Positions 26,251 to 35,639 are shown, numbered from the stretch's first letter. The stretch: 64,000 bases of DNA from Gammaproteobacteria bacterium (GCA_003132025.1 PKWJ01000009.1:631-64630), one strand, 5' to 3'. Notes: generated from the sequence alone by a model not told the origin. Program-made: numbers and translations.

Positions 26251-27798
26251 ATGCGCCCATCAATCCGCGAATCCACGGCCCGGCTGCTGCTGCTCACGCT
26301 GCTGACCGGCTGTACCGTGGGACCGAAGTATGATCGCCCGTCCGCGCCCACGGCTCCGAGCTACAAGGAGCTGACCGCGGCTGATGACACTGACGCGGCA
26401 GGCTGGAAACCGGCGCAGCCCAATGACGCCGCGATTCGCGGCGACTGGTGGCAGCTGTTCAATGACCCACAGTTGAGCGCGCTGGAACAGCAGGTCAACG
26501 TCTCGAACCAGAATATCGCGGCCTCGTTTGCCGCCTTCCTGGAGGCCCGGACACTGGTCAGGGAGGCGCGCGCGCAGTATTACCCGACCCTCACGACCAC
26601 TCCGAGCGTCACCCGCGGCCGCCAACCGGTCGCAAAGGCGGCTCACGGCGCCACCGTCGTGACCGGCACTACTGGTACTACCGGTACTACCGGCACCTCG
26701 GCGATTTCACCCGACGGCCTGTATACCGACTTTTCGCTGCCGTTCGACGCTTCCTGGACGCCCGATCTGTGGGGTCGCGTGCGCAACACGGTCAAGGGGA
26801 ACGTCGCGGCCGCCCAGGCCAGCGCCGCCGACCTGCAGAACACGCGCCTGACCGCGCAGGCGGAAGTCGCCGTCGACTACTATGAACTGCGCAGCCAGGA
26901 TGCGCTGAAGCAATTGCTCGATGCGACCGTGGTGGCCTATCAGAAATCGCTCGAGCTGACGCAGGCGCTGTACGAGACCGGAATCGACGACGATGAAGCC
27001 GTGGCGCAAGCCGAGGTCCAGCTGCAAACCACTCAGGCCCAGGCCACAAACCTCGGTATCGCGCGCGCGCAGTACGAACATGCGATCGCGCTGCTGGTCG
27101 GCCAGCCGGCGTCAACTTTCTCGATTGCGGTCGCGCCCGAGCCCCCGCAGGTGGATCTGCCGGGCATTCCGGTCGGCGTGCCATCGCAGCTGCTCGAGCG
27201 ACGGCCCGATGTTGCCGCCAGCGAACGGCTCATGGCCCAGGCCAACGCGCAGATCGGGGTCGCGACCAGCGCCTATTACCCGACCCTGACCTTGAGCGCC
27301 ACGGCCGGATTTGAAAGCAATTCGCTCAGCAACTGGCTCACCTGGCCCAATCGTTTCTGGTCGGTCGGCCCGTCGCTGGCGGAGACCCTGTTCGACGCCG
27401 GGCTGCGCGGTGCGACCGTACAGCAATATCAGGCGGCCTACGATCAGACCGTGGCCAGCTACCGGGAGACCGTATTGACGGCGTTTCAACAGGTGGAAGA
27501 CAACCTGGCCGCGCTGCGCATCCTGGCGCAGGAAATCAAGCAACAGGACACGGCGGTTGCATCGGCCGAGCGGCTGCTGGCGATCGCCACCGACCGTTAC
27601 CAACTCGGGCTCGATCCTTACCTGGACGTGATCACCGCCCAGACCGCGCTGCTGAGCGCTCGCCAGACCGCGGTGACGCTGCGCATGCAGCAGTTGACGA
27701 GCGGGGTACAGCTGATCGAGGCGCTCGGCGGCGGCTGGGATGTCTCGCAGCTGCCGACGTCGAAGGACGTCGCATCGCGATCGACCCCCGCACCGTAG
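26251..27798 (+). CDS. NodT-family outer-membrane efflux lipoprotein
   Basis: A 515-aa TolC-like channel. A lipoprotein signal with lipobox LTGC (LLLLTLLTGCTVGPKYDRP) targets it to the outer membrane. Two OEP repeats follow, with helices such as WWQLFNDPQLSALEQQVNVSNQNIAAS and AQIGVATSAYYPTLTLSATAGFES. A short tract of Gly-Thr-Thr repeats (VVTGTTGTTGTTGT, from a 9-bp DNA repeat near 26660) lies in the loop before the first beta region. It starts 15 bp after mdtC and completes a dedicated MdtABC-NodT tripartite pump. Confidence 0.92.
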   Translation: MRPSIRESTARLLLLTLLTGCTVGPKYDRPSAPTAPSYKELTAADDTDAAGWKPAQPNDAAIRGDWWQLFNDPQLSALEQQVNVSNQNIAASFAAFLEARTLVREARAQYYPTLTTTPSVTRGRQPVAKAAHGATVVTGTTGTTGTTGTSAISPDGLYTDFSLPFDASWTPDLWGRVRNTVKGNVAAAQASAADLQNTRLTAQAEVAVDYYELRSQDALKQLLDATVVAYQKSLELTQALYETGIDDDEAVAQAEVQLQTTQAQATNLGIARAQYEHAIALLVGQPASTFSIAVAPEPPQVDLPGIPVGVPSQLLERRPDVAASERLMAQANAQIGVATSAYYPTLTLSATAGFESNSLSNWLTWPNRFWSVGPSLAETLFDAGLRGATVQQYQAAYDQTVASYRETVLTAFQQVEDNLAALRILAQEIKQQDTAVASAERLLAIATDRYQLGLDPYLDVITAQTALLSARQTAVTLRMQQLTSGVQLIEALGGGWDVSQLPTSKDVASRSTPAP

Positions 27799-27813
27799 GG
27801 CTCGAACGCGCTG

Positions 27814-28296
27814 CTAGAAGCTCCAGCCCGGATTCGCCCAGGAGCCGCGCCAGTGGCTGCCGCCGGCATCGCGACGCTCAAGCTCCGAACCCATCGTCAA
27901 CCGGTTCAGGGAGGTACTGTTGGCATCGGCTCCGAACAGCGAATAGGTACGCTGGCGCAAGGGCCCGATGATCGGACCGGACGTCACCGCCTGCCACGCA
28001 TCCACATCGTAAAGATAGTAACCCGCCTGGCCGAAGACCTGGATCGGATCGCGCACTGTCACCCCATCGCTGGCGCCGTCGCCAGGGTCCGCCTGCAGCT
28101 TGTAGAGGTCGTAGGAGTCGGCGGCTTTGGAGCTGTCGGAGGGAAGGCGACCGAAGTCGCGATAGGCGGCGTTCCGGTTCGGTTGCGTTGCGGCATCAAA
28201 TGCCATGAATGGCTGCCACGCGTCGTCGGCCCCGGATGCCAGCACTGAGGCCATCAACAGCGATACTGCGACCGCTGACCCAATCAGATGTCTCAT
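27814..28296 (-). CDS. Small secreted protein of unknown function
   Basis: A 160-aa protein with a signal peptide (MRHLIGSAVAVSLLMASVLASGADD). The mature sequence has no family I recognise. It contains FGRLPSDSSKAADSYDLYKLQADPGDGA, then VFGQAGYYLYDVDAWQAV, and ends with a Trp/Gly-rich HWRGSWANPGWSF tail. It is convergent with the efflux operon (16-bp gap) and divergent from a histidine kinase, so it could be controlled by that kinase. Periplasmic or exported location is the only supported inference. Confidence 0.6.
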   Translation of the reverse strand: MRHLIGSAVAVSLLMASVLASGADDAWQPFMAFDAATQPNRNAAYRDFGRLPSDSSKAADSYDLYKLQADPGDGASDGVTVRDPIQVFGQAGYYLYDVDAWQAVTSGPIIGPLRQRTYSLFGADANSTSLNRLTMGSELERRDAGGSHWRGSWANPGWSF

Positions 28297-28463
28297 CGGA
28301 TACCACCTTGGAAGTCGGCACGCGGCTTAATGTGCAGCTGCCGGTCGAACACTATCGCACCATCGTTGTGCGCCTGTCTGTGCGTTACCGAACATTAGAA
28401 ATTTAGCGCTCCTATCGCGCTAACCGAGGCTTTATCCGCTTGGATTGGGAGTATTCTTCAGAA

Positions 28464-29630
28464 ATGCTGCACGACTTCCTGACTGCCCAGCGCGCTGAAC
28501 TGATCGAACGCTGTCGATTGAAAGTCGCCGGGCGGCGTGCACCCCAGGCGACCGACGTCGAGCTGGAACATGGCATACCGCTGTTCATCGATCAGCTCAT
28601 CAAGACGCTGAGGGTGGAGCAGACTTCGGACCCGATGCGCAGCCTTAGAGTGTCCGGACCGGCGGGCGGCGGGCAACCGGTCTTGTCCGAGATCGGCGGC
28701 ACGGCAGCGCAGCACGGGCGCGAACTGCTGCAGCACGGTTTTACCGTCGACCAGGTGGTGCACGACTATGGTGACCTGTGTCAGGCAGTCACCGATCTGG
28801 CGCTCGAGTACGGTTCGCCGATTCAGGCGGACGAATTTCGCACCCTCAATCGCTGCCTGGACAATGCGATCGCCGATGCGGTCACCGAATATGCCTACCG
28901 CCACGACGTGATCCTGGCGGAAAAAGGCGTGCGGGCCCTGAACGAGCGGCTCGGCATGCTGGCGCACGAACTGCGTAACCTGATTCAAACCGCATCGCTC
29001 GCGCTGACAGCGATCAGGGCCGGCCAGGTGGGCATGAGCGGCGCCACCGGCGCGCTGCTACACCGCAGCCTGATCGGCCTGCGCACGCTGGTCGATCATT
29101 CGCTGGCCGACGTACGCGTGAGCGCCGGGATGCCGGCGCGACAGCGGGTGATCTCGGTTGCCGAACTGATCGGCGAGGTCAAGATCGCCGCCAGCCTCGA
29201 GGCGCAGGCGCGCCGCTGCCGCTTCACGGTGCCGGTGGTCGATCCGGGACTGGCGCTGGATGCCGATCGGGAAGCGCTGATCTCGGCCGTCGGCAACCTG
29301 CTCCAGAACGCGTTCAAGTTCACGCGCGAGCACACCGAAGTTACATTGAGCGCTTATGCGGCCGCCGATCGCATCCTGATCGAGGTCGAGGACAGCTGCG
29401 GCGGCCTTCCGCCCGGCGACTTTGAGAAAATGTTCATGCCGTTCACGCAGGGTGCGTCCGACCGCTCCGGACTGGGGCTTGGGTTGTCGATCTGCCGCCG
29501 CAGCGTCGAGGCCAATAACGGCGTGCTGCGCGTACGCGATATACCTGGCAGCGGCTGCATCTTCACCATCGACCTGCCGCGGCACTCACTGCCCGAGCAT
29601 ACCGAGGCGCCGGTCGCGGTAGAGGCTTAA
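28464..29630 (+). CDS. Soluble sensor histidine kinase
   Basis: About 388 aa from the ATG at 28464; the track start is an upstream TTG. No membrane span is visible. Residues ~1-150 form an all-helical sensor of RsbR or globin-like type (MLHDFLTAQRAELIERCRLKV ... HGRELLQHGFTVDQVVHDYGDL). The HisKA phospho-acceptor is near residue 168 (MLAHELRNLIQTA). The ATP-binding domain has an N-box LLQNAFKFTREH, a G1 box DSCGGLPPG and a G2 box GLGLGLSICRR. No response regulator adjoins it. The stop codon overlaps that of the convergent glucokinase gene (shared TTAA). Confidence 0.88.
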   Translation: MLHDFLTAQRAELIERCRLKVAGRRAPQATDVELEHGIPLFIDQLIKTLRVEQTSDPMRSLRVSGPAGGGQPVLSEIGGTAAQHGRELLQHGFTVDQVVHDYGDLCQAVTDLALEYGSPIQADEFRTLNRCLDNAIADAVTEYAYRHDVILAEKGVRALNERLGMLAHELRNLIQTASLALTAIRAGQVGMSGATGALLHRSLIGLRTLVDHSLADVRVSAGMPARQRVISVAELIGEVKIAASLEAQARRCRFTVPVVDPGLALDADREALISAVGNLLQNAFKFTREHTEVTLSAYAAADRILIEVEDSCGGLPPGDFEKMFMPFTQGASDRSGLGLGLSICRRSVEANNGVLRVRDIPGSGCIFTIDLPRHSLPEHTEAPVAVEA

Positions 29631-30385
29631 AGCGGCGGCGGCCTGCCGGGACGCCACAGCGCCGCACCGCCGTCGATGCCGGCATCGTTGGACACCAGGG
29701 TCGCATTGGCAGGCAGGCGCACATTGACCCTGGAGGCGTTGCCGCCGCCGATGAACAGATGATCGTAATTGAGCAGCGCGCGCAGAACATCGATGGTGTG
29801 CGCGACGCGCTTGTTCCAGCGCTTCCTGCCGATGCGCTTGCGCGCCGCGTCCCCTAGATAGTCATTGTAGGTGTCGCCCTTGTGCAGCGGGTGATGCGCC
29901 AATTCAAGATGCGGCATGATCTGGCCATCGCGGAACAGGCCGGTACCCGCACCGGTGCCGAGCGTCAGCACCAGTTCCAGCCCCCGGCCCCGGATCACGG
30001 CCAGGCCCTGCATCTCGGCATCGTTGATGAGCCGCGCGGGTACATCGCCCAGCCGCTGCGACAGCGTGCTTGCGAGCGCAAAGTTGGCCCATTTGCTGTT
30101 GTCCCAATGGGGCGCCGTCAGCACCCTGCCGCCGCGCACCACGCCCGGAAAGCCGATGGCGAGGTGGTTGTAACCGGTCAGCGGCCGCACCAACTGCAGC
30201 AGCGCGCGCACCATGACCTTCGGCGGACACGGATCGGGCGTGTTCAGCTTGAGCCTGCCGGTCAGCATCCTTCCGGTGGCATCAACCACCGCCGCCTTCA
30301 GATAGGAGCCGCCGATGTCCATGCCGAGGACACGCAAGGCCGCTGCAGCCCGCCGCCGCTTGCGGCGGCCGGGCGCGCTGCTCAT
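29627..30385 (-). CDS. ppgK: ROK-family kinase, polyphosphate glucokinase-like
   Basis: About 252 aa from the ATG at 30385, which overlaps the transaldolase stop by 4 bp. The N-terminal phosphate loop LGMDIGGSYLKAAVVDATG, the LAIGFPGVVRGGRV and TAPHWDNSKWANF blocks, and LTLGTGAGTGLF fit the polyphosphate-dependent glucokinase branch of the ROK family, which phosphorylates glucose with polyphosphate or ATP. The zinc-binding Cys cluster of ROK repressors is absent. Its place right after transaldolase suggests entry of glucose into the pentose phosphate pathway. Phosphate donor is not certain from sequence. Confidence 0.85.
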   Translation of the reverse strand: MSSAPGRRKRRRAAAALRVLGMDIGGSYLKAAVVDATGRMLTGRLKLNTPDPCPPKVMVRALLQLVRPLTGYNHLAIGFPGVVRGGRVLTAPHWDNSKWANFALASTLSQRLGDVPARLINDAEMQGLAVIRGRGLELVLTLGTGAGTGLFRDGQIMPHLELAHHPLHKGDTYNDYLGDAARKRIGRKRWNKRVAHTIDVLRALLNYDHLFIGGGNASRVNVRLPANATLVSNDAGIDGGAALWRPGRPPPL

Positions 30386-31488
30386 CGCGGATGAACCGTG
30401 GGCGCAGCGGCGCGTGACAGCCGCGCGCTCTTGGAGCCGAGGCACTCCAGCAGATCATTCCATGACTTGGTGAACGCCCGGGCGCCCTCACGCTGCAGTT
30501 GTGCCGCCAGCGCCGTCAGGTCCACGCCCGAGCGGGCGAATTCGGCCAGCAGTGCTTCGGCGTCGCCGCCGGCGGCCGGCAGCTCGCCGCTCATTTTTCC
30601 ATGATCGGCGAAGGCCAGCAGCGTCGCCTCAGGCATGGTGTTGACCGTATCGGGCGCCGCCAGCGCTTCCACGTACAGCGTGTCCGAAGCCTTTGGATCC
30701 TTGGTGCCGGTGCTGGCCCAGAGTACCCGCTGCGGGTGCGCTCCGGCATCGGCCAGTTTGCGCCAGCGCGGCGATGCCAGCAGTTCGCGATAGGCGCGGT
30801 AGGTGCGCCTGGCGACGGCGATTCCGAGCCGGTTGCGCAGCGGCGCTGCGACCTTGTCCTGCACCGCGGTGTCCCAGCGGCTGACGAATATCGACGCCAC
30901 GGACTGCACCTTCGGGTCGAGCCCGGCCGCGACGCGCCGTTCGATACCGCGGATAAAGGCTTCGGCGGCGGCCAGGTACTGCTCGCACGAGAACAGCAGC
31001 GTCACGTTCACCGGCACGCCGGCGAAAATCGTCTCCTCGATCGCGGGGATGCCGGCGGGGGTGCCCGGAATCTTGATGAAAAGATTGGGCCGCTGCGCGC
31101 GCCAGTGCAACCCGGCGGCGGCCTCGATGGTGCCGGCGGTGTCATCGGCCAGCAGCGGCGAGACCTCGAGCGATACAAAGCCGTCGACGCCGCCGGTGGC
31201 GTCGTGCACCGGCCGGAACAGGTCCGCCGCCTGCGTCAGGTCCTCCAGCGCCAGTTCGAAGAACAGCTCCTCGCCCGACTTGCCGGCGGCGGCTTTGTCG
31301 TGGATGGCATCGTCATAAAAATTGGATTCCTTGATCGCCTTGTCGAAAATGGTGGGGTTGGACGTCAGTCCAGTCACCGAATACTCGGCGATATAGCGCG
31401 CCAGCGTACCGCTGGTCAGCAATCCGCGCGTGATGTTGTCGAGCCACAGGCTCTGACCCAGATCGTGCAACTGCTTCGTGGCCTTCAT
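30382..31488 (-). CDS. tal: Transaldolase
   Basis: A 368-aa transaldolase of the longer TalB-like mycobacterial/cyanobacterial type. The ATG at 31488 is preceded by AGGAG, which excludes the track start at 31515. SLWLDNITRGLLTSGTLARYI, the SVTGLTSNPTIFDKAI block, GFVSLEVSPLLADDT and FIKIPGTPAGIPAIEE, which carries the Schiff-base lysine, are visible. It transfers a dihydroxyacetone unit between sugar phosphates in the pentose phosphate pathway. It is cotranscribed with the polyphosphate-glucokinase-like gene. Confidence 0.93.
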   Translation of the reverse strand: MKATKQLHDLGQSLWLDNITRGLLTSGTLARYIAEYSVTGLTSNPTIFDKAIKESNFYDDAIHDKAAAGKSGEELFFELALEDLTQAADLFRPVHDATGGVDGFVSLEVSPLLADDTAGTIEAAAGLHWRAQRPNLFIKIPGTPAGIPAIEETIFAGVPVNVTLLFSCEQYLAAAEAFIRGIERRVAAGLDPKVQSVASIFVSRWDTAVQDKVAAPLRNRLGIAVARRTYRAYRELLASPRWRKLADAGAHPQRVLWASTGTKDPKASDTLYVEALAAPDTVNTMPEATLLAFADHGKMSGELPAAGGDAEALLAEFARSGVDLTALAAQLQREGARAFTKSWNDLLECLGSKSARLSRAAAPTVHPR

Positions 31489-31569
31489 GATCAACTCCTG
31501 GTCGGAAATGGCCAATGTCGCCCCGTCACGCCATCGGCATGATTGTACGGCTTCCGGCCCGCCGGCGGT

Positions 31570-31725
31570 TCAATGCAAATGCAGCGACCCGGTGCCAAAC
31601 AGGCCCACAAGGCCAATCAGGATCAGATAGAAGGCGACGATATAGTTCAGCAGGCGCGGCACGATCAAAATGAGTATGCCCGCGATCAGCGCTATCACCG
31701 GACCAATGCTTAGACTGATATTCAT
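31570..31725 (-). CDS. DUF3096 small membrane protein
   Basis: A 51-aa protein that starts at the ATG at 31725; the track hides it inside a 135-aa ORF. The sequence MNISLSIGPVIALIAGILILIVPRLLNYIVAFYLILIGLVGLF is two hydrophobic spans joined by an IVPRLLNY turn, the pattern of DUF3096. No activity is known. Similar mini-membrane proteins (DUF1328) and stress proteins lie elsewhere in the window. It stands alone between the transaldolase promoter and a divergent SDR. Confidence 0.8.
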   Translation of the reverse strand: MNISLSIGPVIALIAGILILIVPRLLNYIVAFYLILIGLVGLFGTGSLHLH

Positions 31726-31854
31726 TTTCGAGTTATCTCCAGCTGGTGACCCTAGGATGATGGTAAAAAGGCGCGCATGCGCGCCACCGCAGCATTTCAA
31801 TATACTCGCTCGCATGCCGGATCGTGACAATTGCCATGATGGCGCATTGCTGCC

Positions 31855-32622
31855 ATGAAACTTGCTGACACGCGCGCAGTCATCAGTGGCGGAGTGTCCG
31901 GCCTGGGCCTGGCGACGGCCGGCCGGATTGTGGCGGCCGGCGGCCAGGTAGTTCTGCTCGACGTCGATCAGGCCCACGCGGCGGCGGCACTGGCGGACTT
32001 AGGGCCGCGCGCCTCGTTCATCGCCGTCGACGTCACCCGCGAGGATCAGGTCGATGCGGCCGTCGGCCAGGCACGCGCCGCCATGGGAAGCATCAATGCC
32101 GCCGTCAATTGCGCCGGCATCGGCCCCGCGGCGCGCTTTGTCGGCAAGCAGGGCGCGATGGCGGGAGCATTTTTTCGCCGCCTGATCGAAGTGAACCTCA
32201 TCGGCACCGCGCTGCTGTGCAAGAGCGCCGCGGTTGCCATGCAGGGAAATGCTCCTGGCATCGACGGCGAGCGCGGCGTCATCGTGATGACCGCGTCGGT
32301 CGCCGCGTTCGAGGGCCAGATCGGACAGGTGGCCTACGCGGCTTCGAAAGGCGGCATCGTCGCGATGACGCTGCCGATGGCGCGCGAGCTGGCCTCCTCC
32401 GGCATCCGTGTGGTCACGATCGCGCCCGGAGTTTTTCTCACCCCGATGGCGCAATCGCTGCCGCCTGAGGTGCAGCAGTCACTCGCCAAACAGGTGCCGT
32501 TCCCCGCGCGTCTCGGCCACCCCGAGGAGTATGCGTCGCTGGTGGCGCAGATCGTCGAGAACGTCATGCTCAACGGCGAGACCATTCGTCTGGACGGAGC
32601 GATTCGGATGCCGCTGCGCTGA
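31855..32622 (+). CDS. SDR dehydrogenase, 3-hydroxyacyl-CoA dehydrogenase type-2-like
   Basis: A 255-aa short-chain dehydrogenase/reductase. The NAD-binding motif SGGVSGLGLATAGRIVAAGG, an NCAGIGPA strand, the catalytic Ser in TASVAAFEGQIGQ and the YAASKGG active-site motif are all present. The FARLGHPEEYASLVAQIVEN and GETIRLDGAIRM ending resemble the HSD17B10/type-2 3-hydroxyacyl-CoA dehydrogenase branch, which oxidises short branched acyl-CoA or steroid alcohols. Substrate remains open. Monocistronic by context. Confidence 0.88.
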   Translation: MKLADTRAVISGGVSGLGLATAGRIVAAGGQVVLLDVDQAHAAAALADLGPRASFIAVDVTREDQVDAAVGQARAAMGSINAAVNCAGIGPAARFVGKQGAMAGAFFRRLIEVNLIGTALLCKSAAVAMQGNAPGIDGERGVIVMTASVAAFEGQIGQVAYAASKGGIVAMTLPMARELASSGIRVVTIAPGVFLTPMAQSLPPEVQQSLAKQVPFPARLGHPEEYASLVAQIVENVMLNGETIRLDGAIRMPLR

Positions 32623-32810
32623 GATCTGCGCGCCGATGTCGCAGTTCGGCGACAGCACCGTAGCGTAACGCCGGCGGCGCTAATGCGGCATCGTCTGACG
32701 GCGGCGCCATTGATCCCGTGTCATAAATGGCTTTACTGCCGTTGCACTCGTGGTGCGAGCTGTGCGGCAGGACGTACATTTGCGCTGGCACAACATAATG
32801 CATCCGGAGT

Positions 32811-34520
32811 TTGAGTACTCGCGTGAACCTGCAGATGGACGACGAGCCCACGGTCCAGTTATGGCCCGACCAACGGCAGCTTGCGGCACCAGGCCCAATG
32901 GATCTGGAACCGGCGCCGGGCTCGATTCTATGCTCCCGCTACGTACTCGAACGGGTCATCGGGCGTGGCGGCACCTCGATGATTTTTCGTGCCCGGGACC
33001 TGCGACGCGGGGCATCCCGGAACCCGGCGGCCAATAGCGTCGCCATCAAACTGCTGCATGCCGGACGGCGCGCTGACCCGGTCGCGCTTACGCGCCTGAG
33101 CCGTGAGTTTCACCAGATGCAATGCCTGTCGCACCGCGGCATCGTCCGGGTGTTCGACATGGATTGCGACGATGAACTCTGGTTCATCAGCATGGAACTG
33201 GTCGCGGGCCGGACGGTGAACAGCTGGATGCACTCGCGCGCTGCCGATACCGATGCGCTGCGAATTATTGATGAGTGCTGCGAAGCGCTCGAGCACGCGC
33301 ACTCATTTGGCATCCTGCACGGCGACCTCAAACCCACCAACGTCATCGTGGCCAGCGATGGCGCGGCGAAACTGATCGATTTCGGGGCCACAGCCAGTCC
33401 CGGTCATGGTATCGCCAGAGCATTCGATGCCAGCGTTGGCATGACCCCTCTGTACGCAAGTCCACAAGTCCTTTCCGGCATGGCGGCCGAACGACGCGAT
33501 GACGTTTTCAGTCTCGCCTGTCTGAGCTACGGCCTGCTAAGCAGGGGTCGGCACCCATTTGGAGGGCGGCCATCGTTCGAGGATGGGCGGGCGAAATCGG
33601 CGCCGACCTACGTGCGCACGATTCCAGCGCCCCTGTTCGAAGTCATCGAATGCGGCCTGTCTGCCGAGCGTGAGCGACGACCGGCGTCCGTCAGGGAGTT
33701 CCAGAGGCTATTGACCGCTGCCGACCAGCGTCGGTCGATGCACCGGACAGCCACCGCAGTGGTCGCTGCGGATACCCCGCCGCGTTCCACCTCGCCGCGG
33801 CTGTTCAGGCGCATCCGGCTGACGACACGCAGCCTGGTGCCAACCCCCGCGACTGGAATCGCGCTGGTGGGATTTGATGAATTCGAGGGCCGTGGCCCTA
33901 AGCGGCAGGCACCGTCGGTGGTGCGACTGATCGTTGCCGTACTGGCAATCGTGGGCGCTACCGAGTTTCTCCAGCTCAACACCGGCCGGCAGACGACTGC
34001 AGCCGCCGCATTCCTGCCGACAGCTGCCTCCACAGCTGCCGAACCGGCGTCGGCGCTGCACCCGCAAACCGACACCATTTTGCAGTCCGAGCCCCTGGTG
34101 CGTGATTCCGGGGTGATTTCATTCGAGACTCCGACCGTCCACGCCACCGCGGCGCAAACGATGGTCGCGATTTCCGTGAAGCGGCTGCAAGCCACCACCG
34201 GCAGCGCGGCATTCGTGTGGCGCGTGGAACGCGGCACCGCGCAGCCCGGTATCGACTATGAACGCGTACCGCCCCGGATGGCGCGATTTATTGAAGGTCA
34301 AGCAGTCCGGACGCTGTTTATTCCGCTGATCAACGCCCACGAGCCGTTGGAACCGCATGGCCCGCTGACGTTTACTGTGGCGCTGGAGCGGGTGGCAGGC
34401 GGACCGGCGTTGGGTCGCTTCGCCCGCGTGACCGTCGCTATCGATCCGCCGCTGAGCTTGAGCCGTATCGCAGCCTGCTGCCGGGGCAGCGAACAGGTTT
34501 CAATGAACGTTGCCCGATAA
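32811..34520 (+). CDS. Membrane Ser/Thr protein kinase with extracytoplasmic Calx-beta domain
   Basis: About 569 aa. The start is uncertain: TTG 32811 (track), GTG 32823 or ATG 32835. The N-terminal kinase domain has a glycine loop VIGRGGTSMIFRARD, a catalytic loop ILHGDLKPTNVIV (HGD in place of HRD, as in many bacterial kinases) and a DFGA metal motif. After about residue 300 comes a basic linker, then one membrane span near residue 368 (VVRLIVAVLAIVGATEF). The C-terminal ~130 residues (SGVISFETPTVHATAAQTMVAISVKRL ... GTAQPGIDYERVPPRMARFIEGQA) match a Calx-beta/Na-Ca-exchange repeat, which often binds Ca2+. The topology puts that sensor domain outside the cytoplasm. Confidence 0.85.
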   Translation: MSTRVNLQMDDEPTVQLWPDQRQLAAPGPMDLEPAPGSILCSRYVLERVIGRGGTSMIFRARDLRRGASRNPAANSVAIKLLHAGRRADPVALTRLSREFHQMQCLSHRGIVRVFDMDCDDELWFISMELVAGRTVNSWMHSRAADTDALRIIDECCEALEHAHSFGILHGDLKPTNVIVASDGAAKLIDFGATASPGHGIARAFDASVGMTPLYASPQVLSGMAAERRDDVFSLACLSYGLLSRGRHPFGGRPSFEDGRAKSAPTYVRTIPAPLFEVIECGLSAERERRPASVREFQRLLTAADQRRSMHRTATAVVAADTPPRSTSPRLFRRIRLTTRSLVPTPATGIALVGFDEFEGRGPKRQAPSVVRLIVAVLAIVGATEFLQLNTGRQTTAAAAFLPTAASTAAEPASALHPQTDTILQSEPLVRDSGVISFETPTVHATAAQTMVAISVKRLQATTGSAAFVWRVERGTAQPGIDYERVPPRMARFIEGQAVRTLFIPLINAHEPLEPHGPLTFTVALERVAGGPALGRFARVTVAIDPPLSLSRIAACCRGSEQVSMNVAR

Positions 34521-34694
34521 TGGCGGGGCTTTGTCCGACAGGGCCGGTGCGCGGGCGTGCGGCCCCTGCTGCCTGAGAAACGCCATGGCCTCCACGCCAT
34601 CGGCAGCCACACTCACGTGAACATTGTTGTTGGCGGCACGGAAGGCCTCGCGCGTCAGCCGTACGTCGCCGGGATTGTCTTCGACCAGCAGCAC
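34500..34694 (-). pseudogene. Truncated CheY-like receiver (Rcp1 type) remnant
   Basis: Only the first ~45 residues of a response-regulator receiver remain (LLVEDNPGDVRLTREAFRAANNNVHVSVAADGVEAMAFLRQQGPHARAP). The phospho-acceptor block (LILLDLNLP) that should follow is missing, and the frame runs into unrelated residues and stops. The start shown is a GTG; a stop (TAG) lies 9 codons upstream, so the true start is unclear. The 3' end overlaps the kinase gene by 21 bp in the opposite direction. It looks like the 5' remnant of a deleted gene. Confidence 0.8.
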
Positions 34695-34910
34695 TTCTAT
34701 CGATATGCGCGATTTCTACCGGCACGGCAGGCCCTGCTCTGTACGATGGCCAACGCAAGGCGCGCGTTTGCCTGCGGAATTCAGTAACTGGGATGCTGTT
34801 CATACCGGCAGCGATGCTCCCGGCTGTGCGGCTTTCAGGGGATCAGGGCCGCGTGCATTGGCATAAGGTGCAGCGCTGACAGCGGCCCGCGGCGACTGGC
34901 GCGTTAGCCG

Positions 34911-34947
34911 CTGCGGGAGCAGCACCTTTGCGCCGCTGCTCCCGCAG
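34911..34947 (-). terminator. Strong 13-bp hairpin downstream of the BON gene
   Basis: CTGCGGGAGCAGC and its exact complement GCTGCTCCCGCAG are separated by an 11-base loop just after the BON gene stop (minus strand). No T-run follows on either strand, so it may be a factor-assisted terminator or a mobile inverted repeat. Confidence 0.55.
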
Positions 34948-34960
34948 TTCTTCGGACACT

Positions 34961-35581
34961 TTAGCCCGCAGCGGACTTGAGCTGCGAGGTCTTGACGCTC
35001 TTCACGCCCTCGACTTTCTCCGCCAGGTCCTTGACGTGCGCGACCGCGTCATCATTCGGCAGCACGCCACTGAGCATGACCACGCCATTGACGGTCTTCA
35101 CGCTGACCTTGAAGCCCTTGCTGACGCTGTCGACCATGATCTCCGACTTCACCTTGGTGGTGATCCAGCTATCTGAGCCGACACGCTCGGTAGTCGCCAT
35201 GGCTTTGTGTGCCGAGCCCTGGCTCGCGGAGGTCACGAGCTCATCGTCGACGCTCTTGACGCCGTTCACTTCCTTGGCCAGCTCCTCGGCGGCGCTCTTG
35301 GAGTCTGCACCCAAGGCTGATCCAGTCAGCGTGACCACGCCGTTGGTAGTCGTGACCTTGATGTGCGAGCCCTTGAGGCGATCGTCACCAAGATATTTCG
35401 CCTTCACCTTGGTGGTGATTGCGGCGTCGCCGATCGCGGCACCGGCGCTGTCGCTGTGGGCCGTCGGCGTGGTGTCGTCCGCCGCAGCAGCACCCGCCGC
35501 CAGGCAAACACTCAGACTGGCGGCTACGCCGATCGCCGTCAGCGCACGACGAATTCGAGCGGAACCTGAGGCTGTATCCAT
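34961..35581 (-). CDS. Periplasmic protein with two BON domains (OsmY-like)
   Basis: A 206-aa protein from the ATG at 35581, preceded by AAGGAG. The track's longer version adds 54 residues of Cys/Arg-rich shadow. A signal peptide (ALTAIGVAASLSVCLAAGAAAA) is followed by two BON repeats, each with ITTKVKAKYL/ITTKVKSEIM, then GVVTLTG/GVVMLSG and GVKSVDDEL/GVKSVKTSQL. BON proteins such as OsmY act in the periplasm under osmotic or envelope stress and may bind phospholipid. A DUF1328 gene lies 58 bp upstream on the same strand, and a CsbD gene is divergent, which gives a small stress cluster. Confidence 0.88.
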   Translation of the reverse strand: MDTASGSARIRRALTAIGVAASLSVCLAAGAAAADDTTPTAHSDSAGAAIGDAAITTKVKAKYLGDDRLKGSHIKVTTTNGVVTLTGSALGADSKSAAEELAKEVNGVKSVDDELVTSASQGSAHKAMATTERVGSDSWITTKVKSEIMVDSVSKGFKVSVKTVNGVVMLSGVLPNDDAVAHVKDLAEKVEGVKSVKTSQLKSAAG

Positions 35582-35639
35582 ACAATTTATCTCCTTCCGT
35601 TTGAAACTGTGATCTCTCCGCGCCTTCCCGCCGGCGGTG

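Noticed and set aside
26655-26700. 9-bp microsatellite (Gly-Thr-Thr) in the NodT gene as phase-variation switch
   Set aside because: Unit length is divisible by three and copies are few, so no frame switching is expected.
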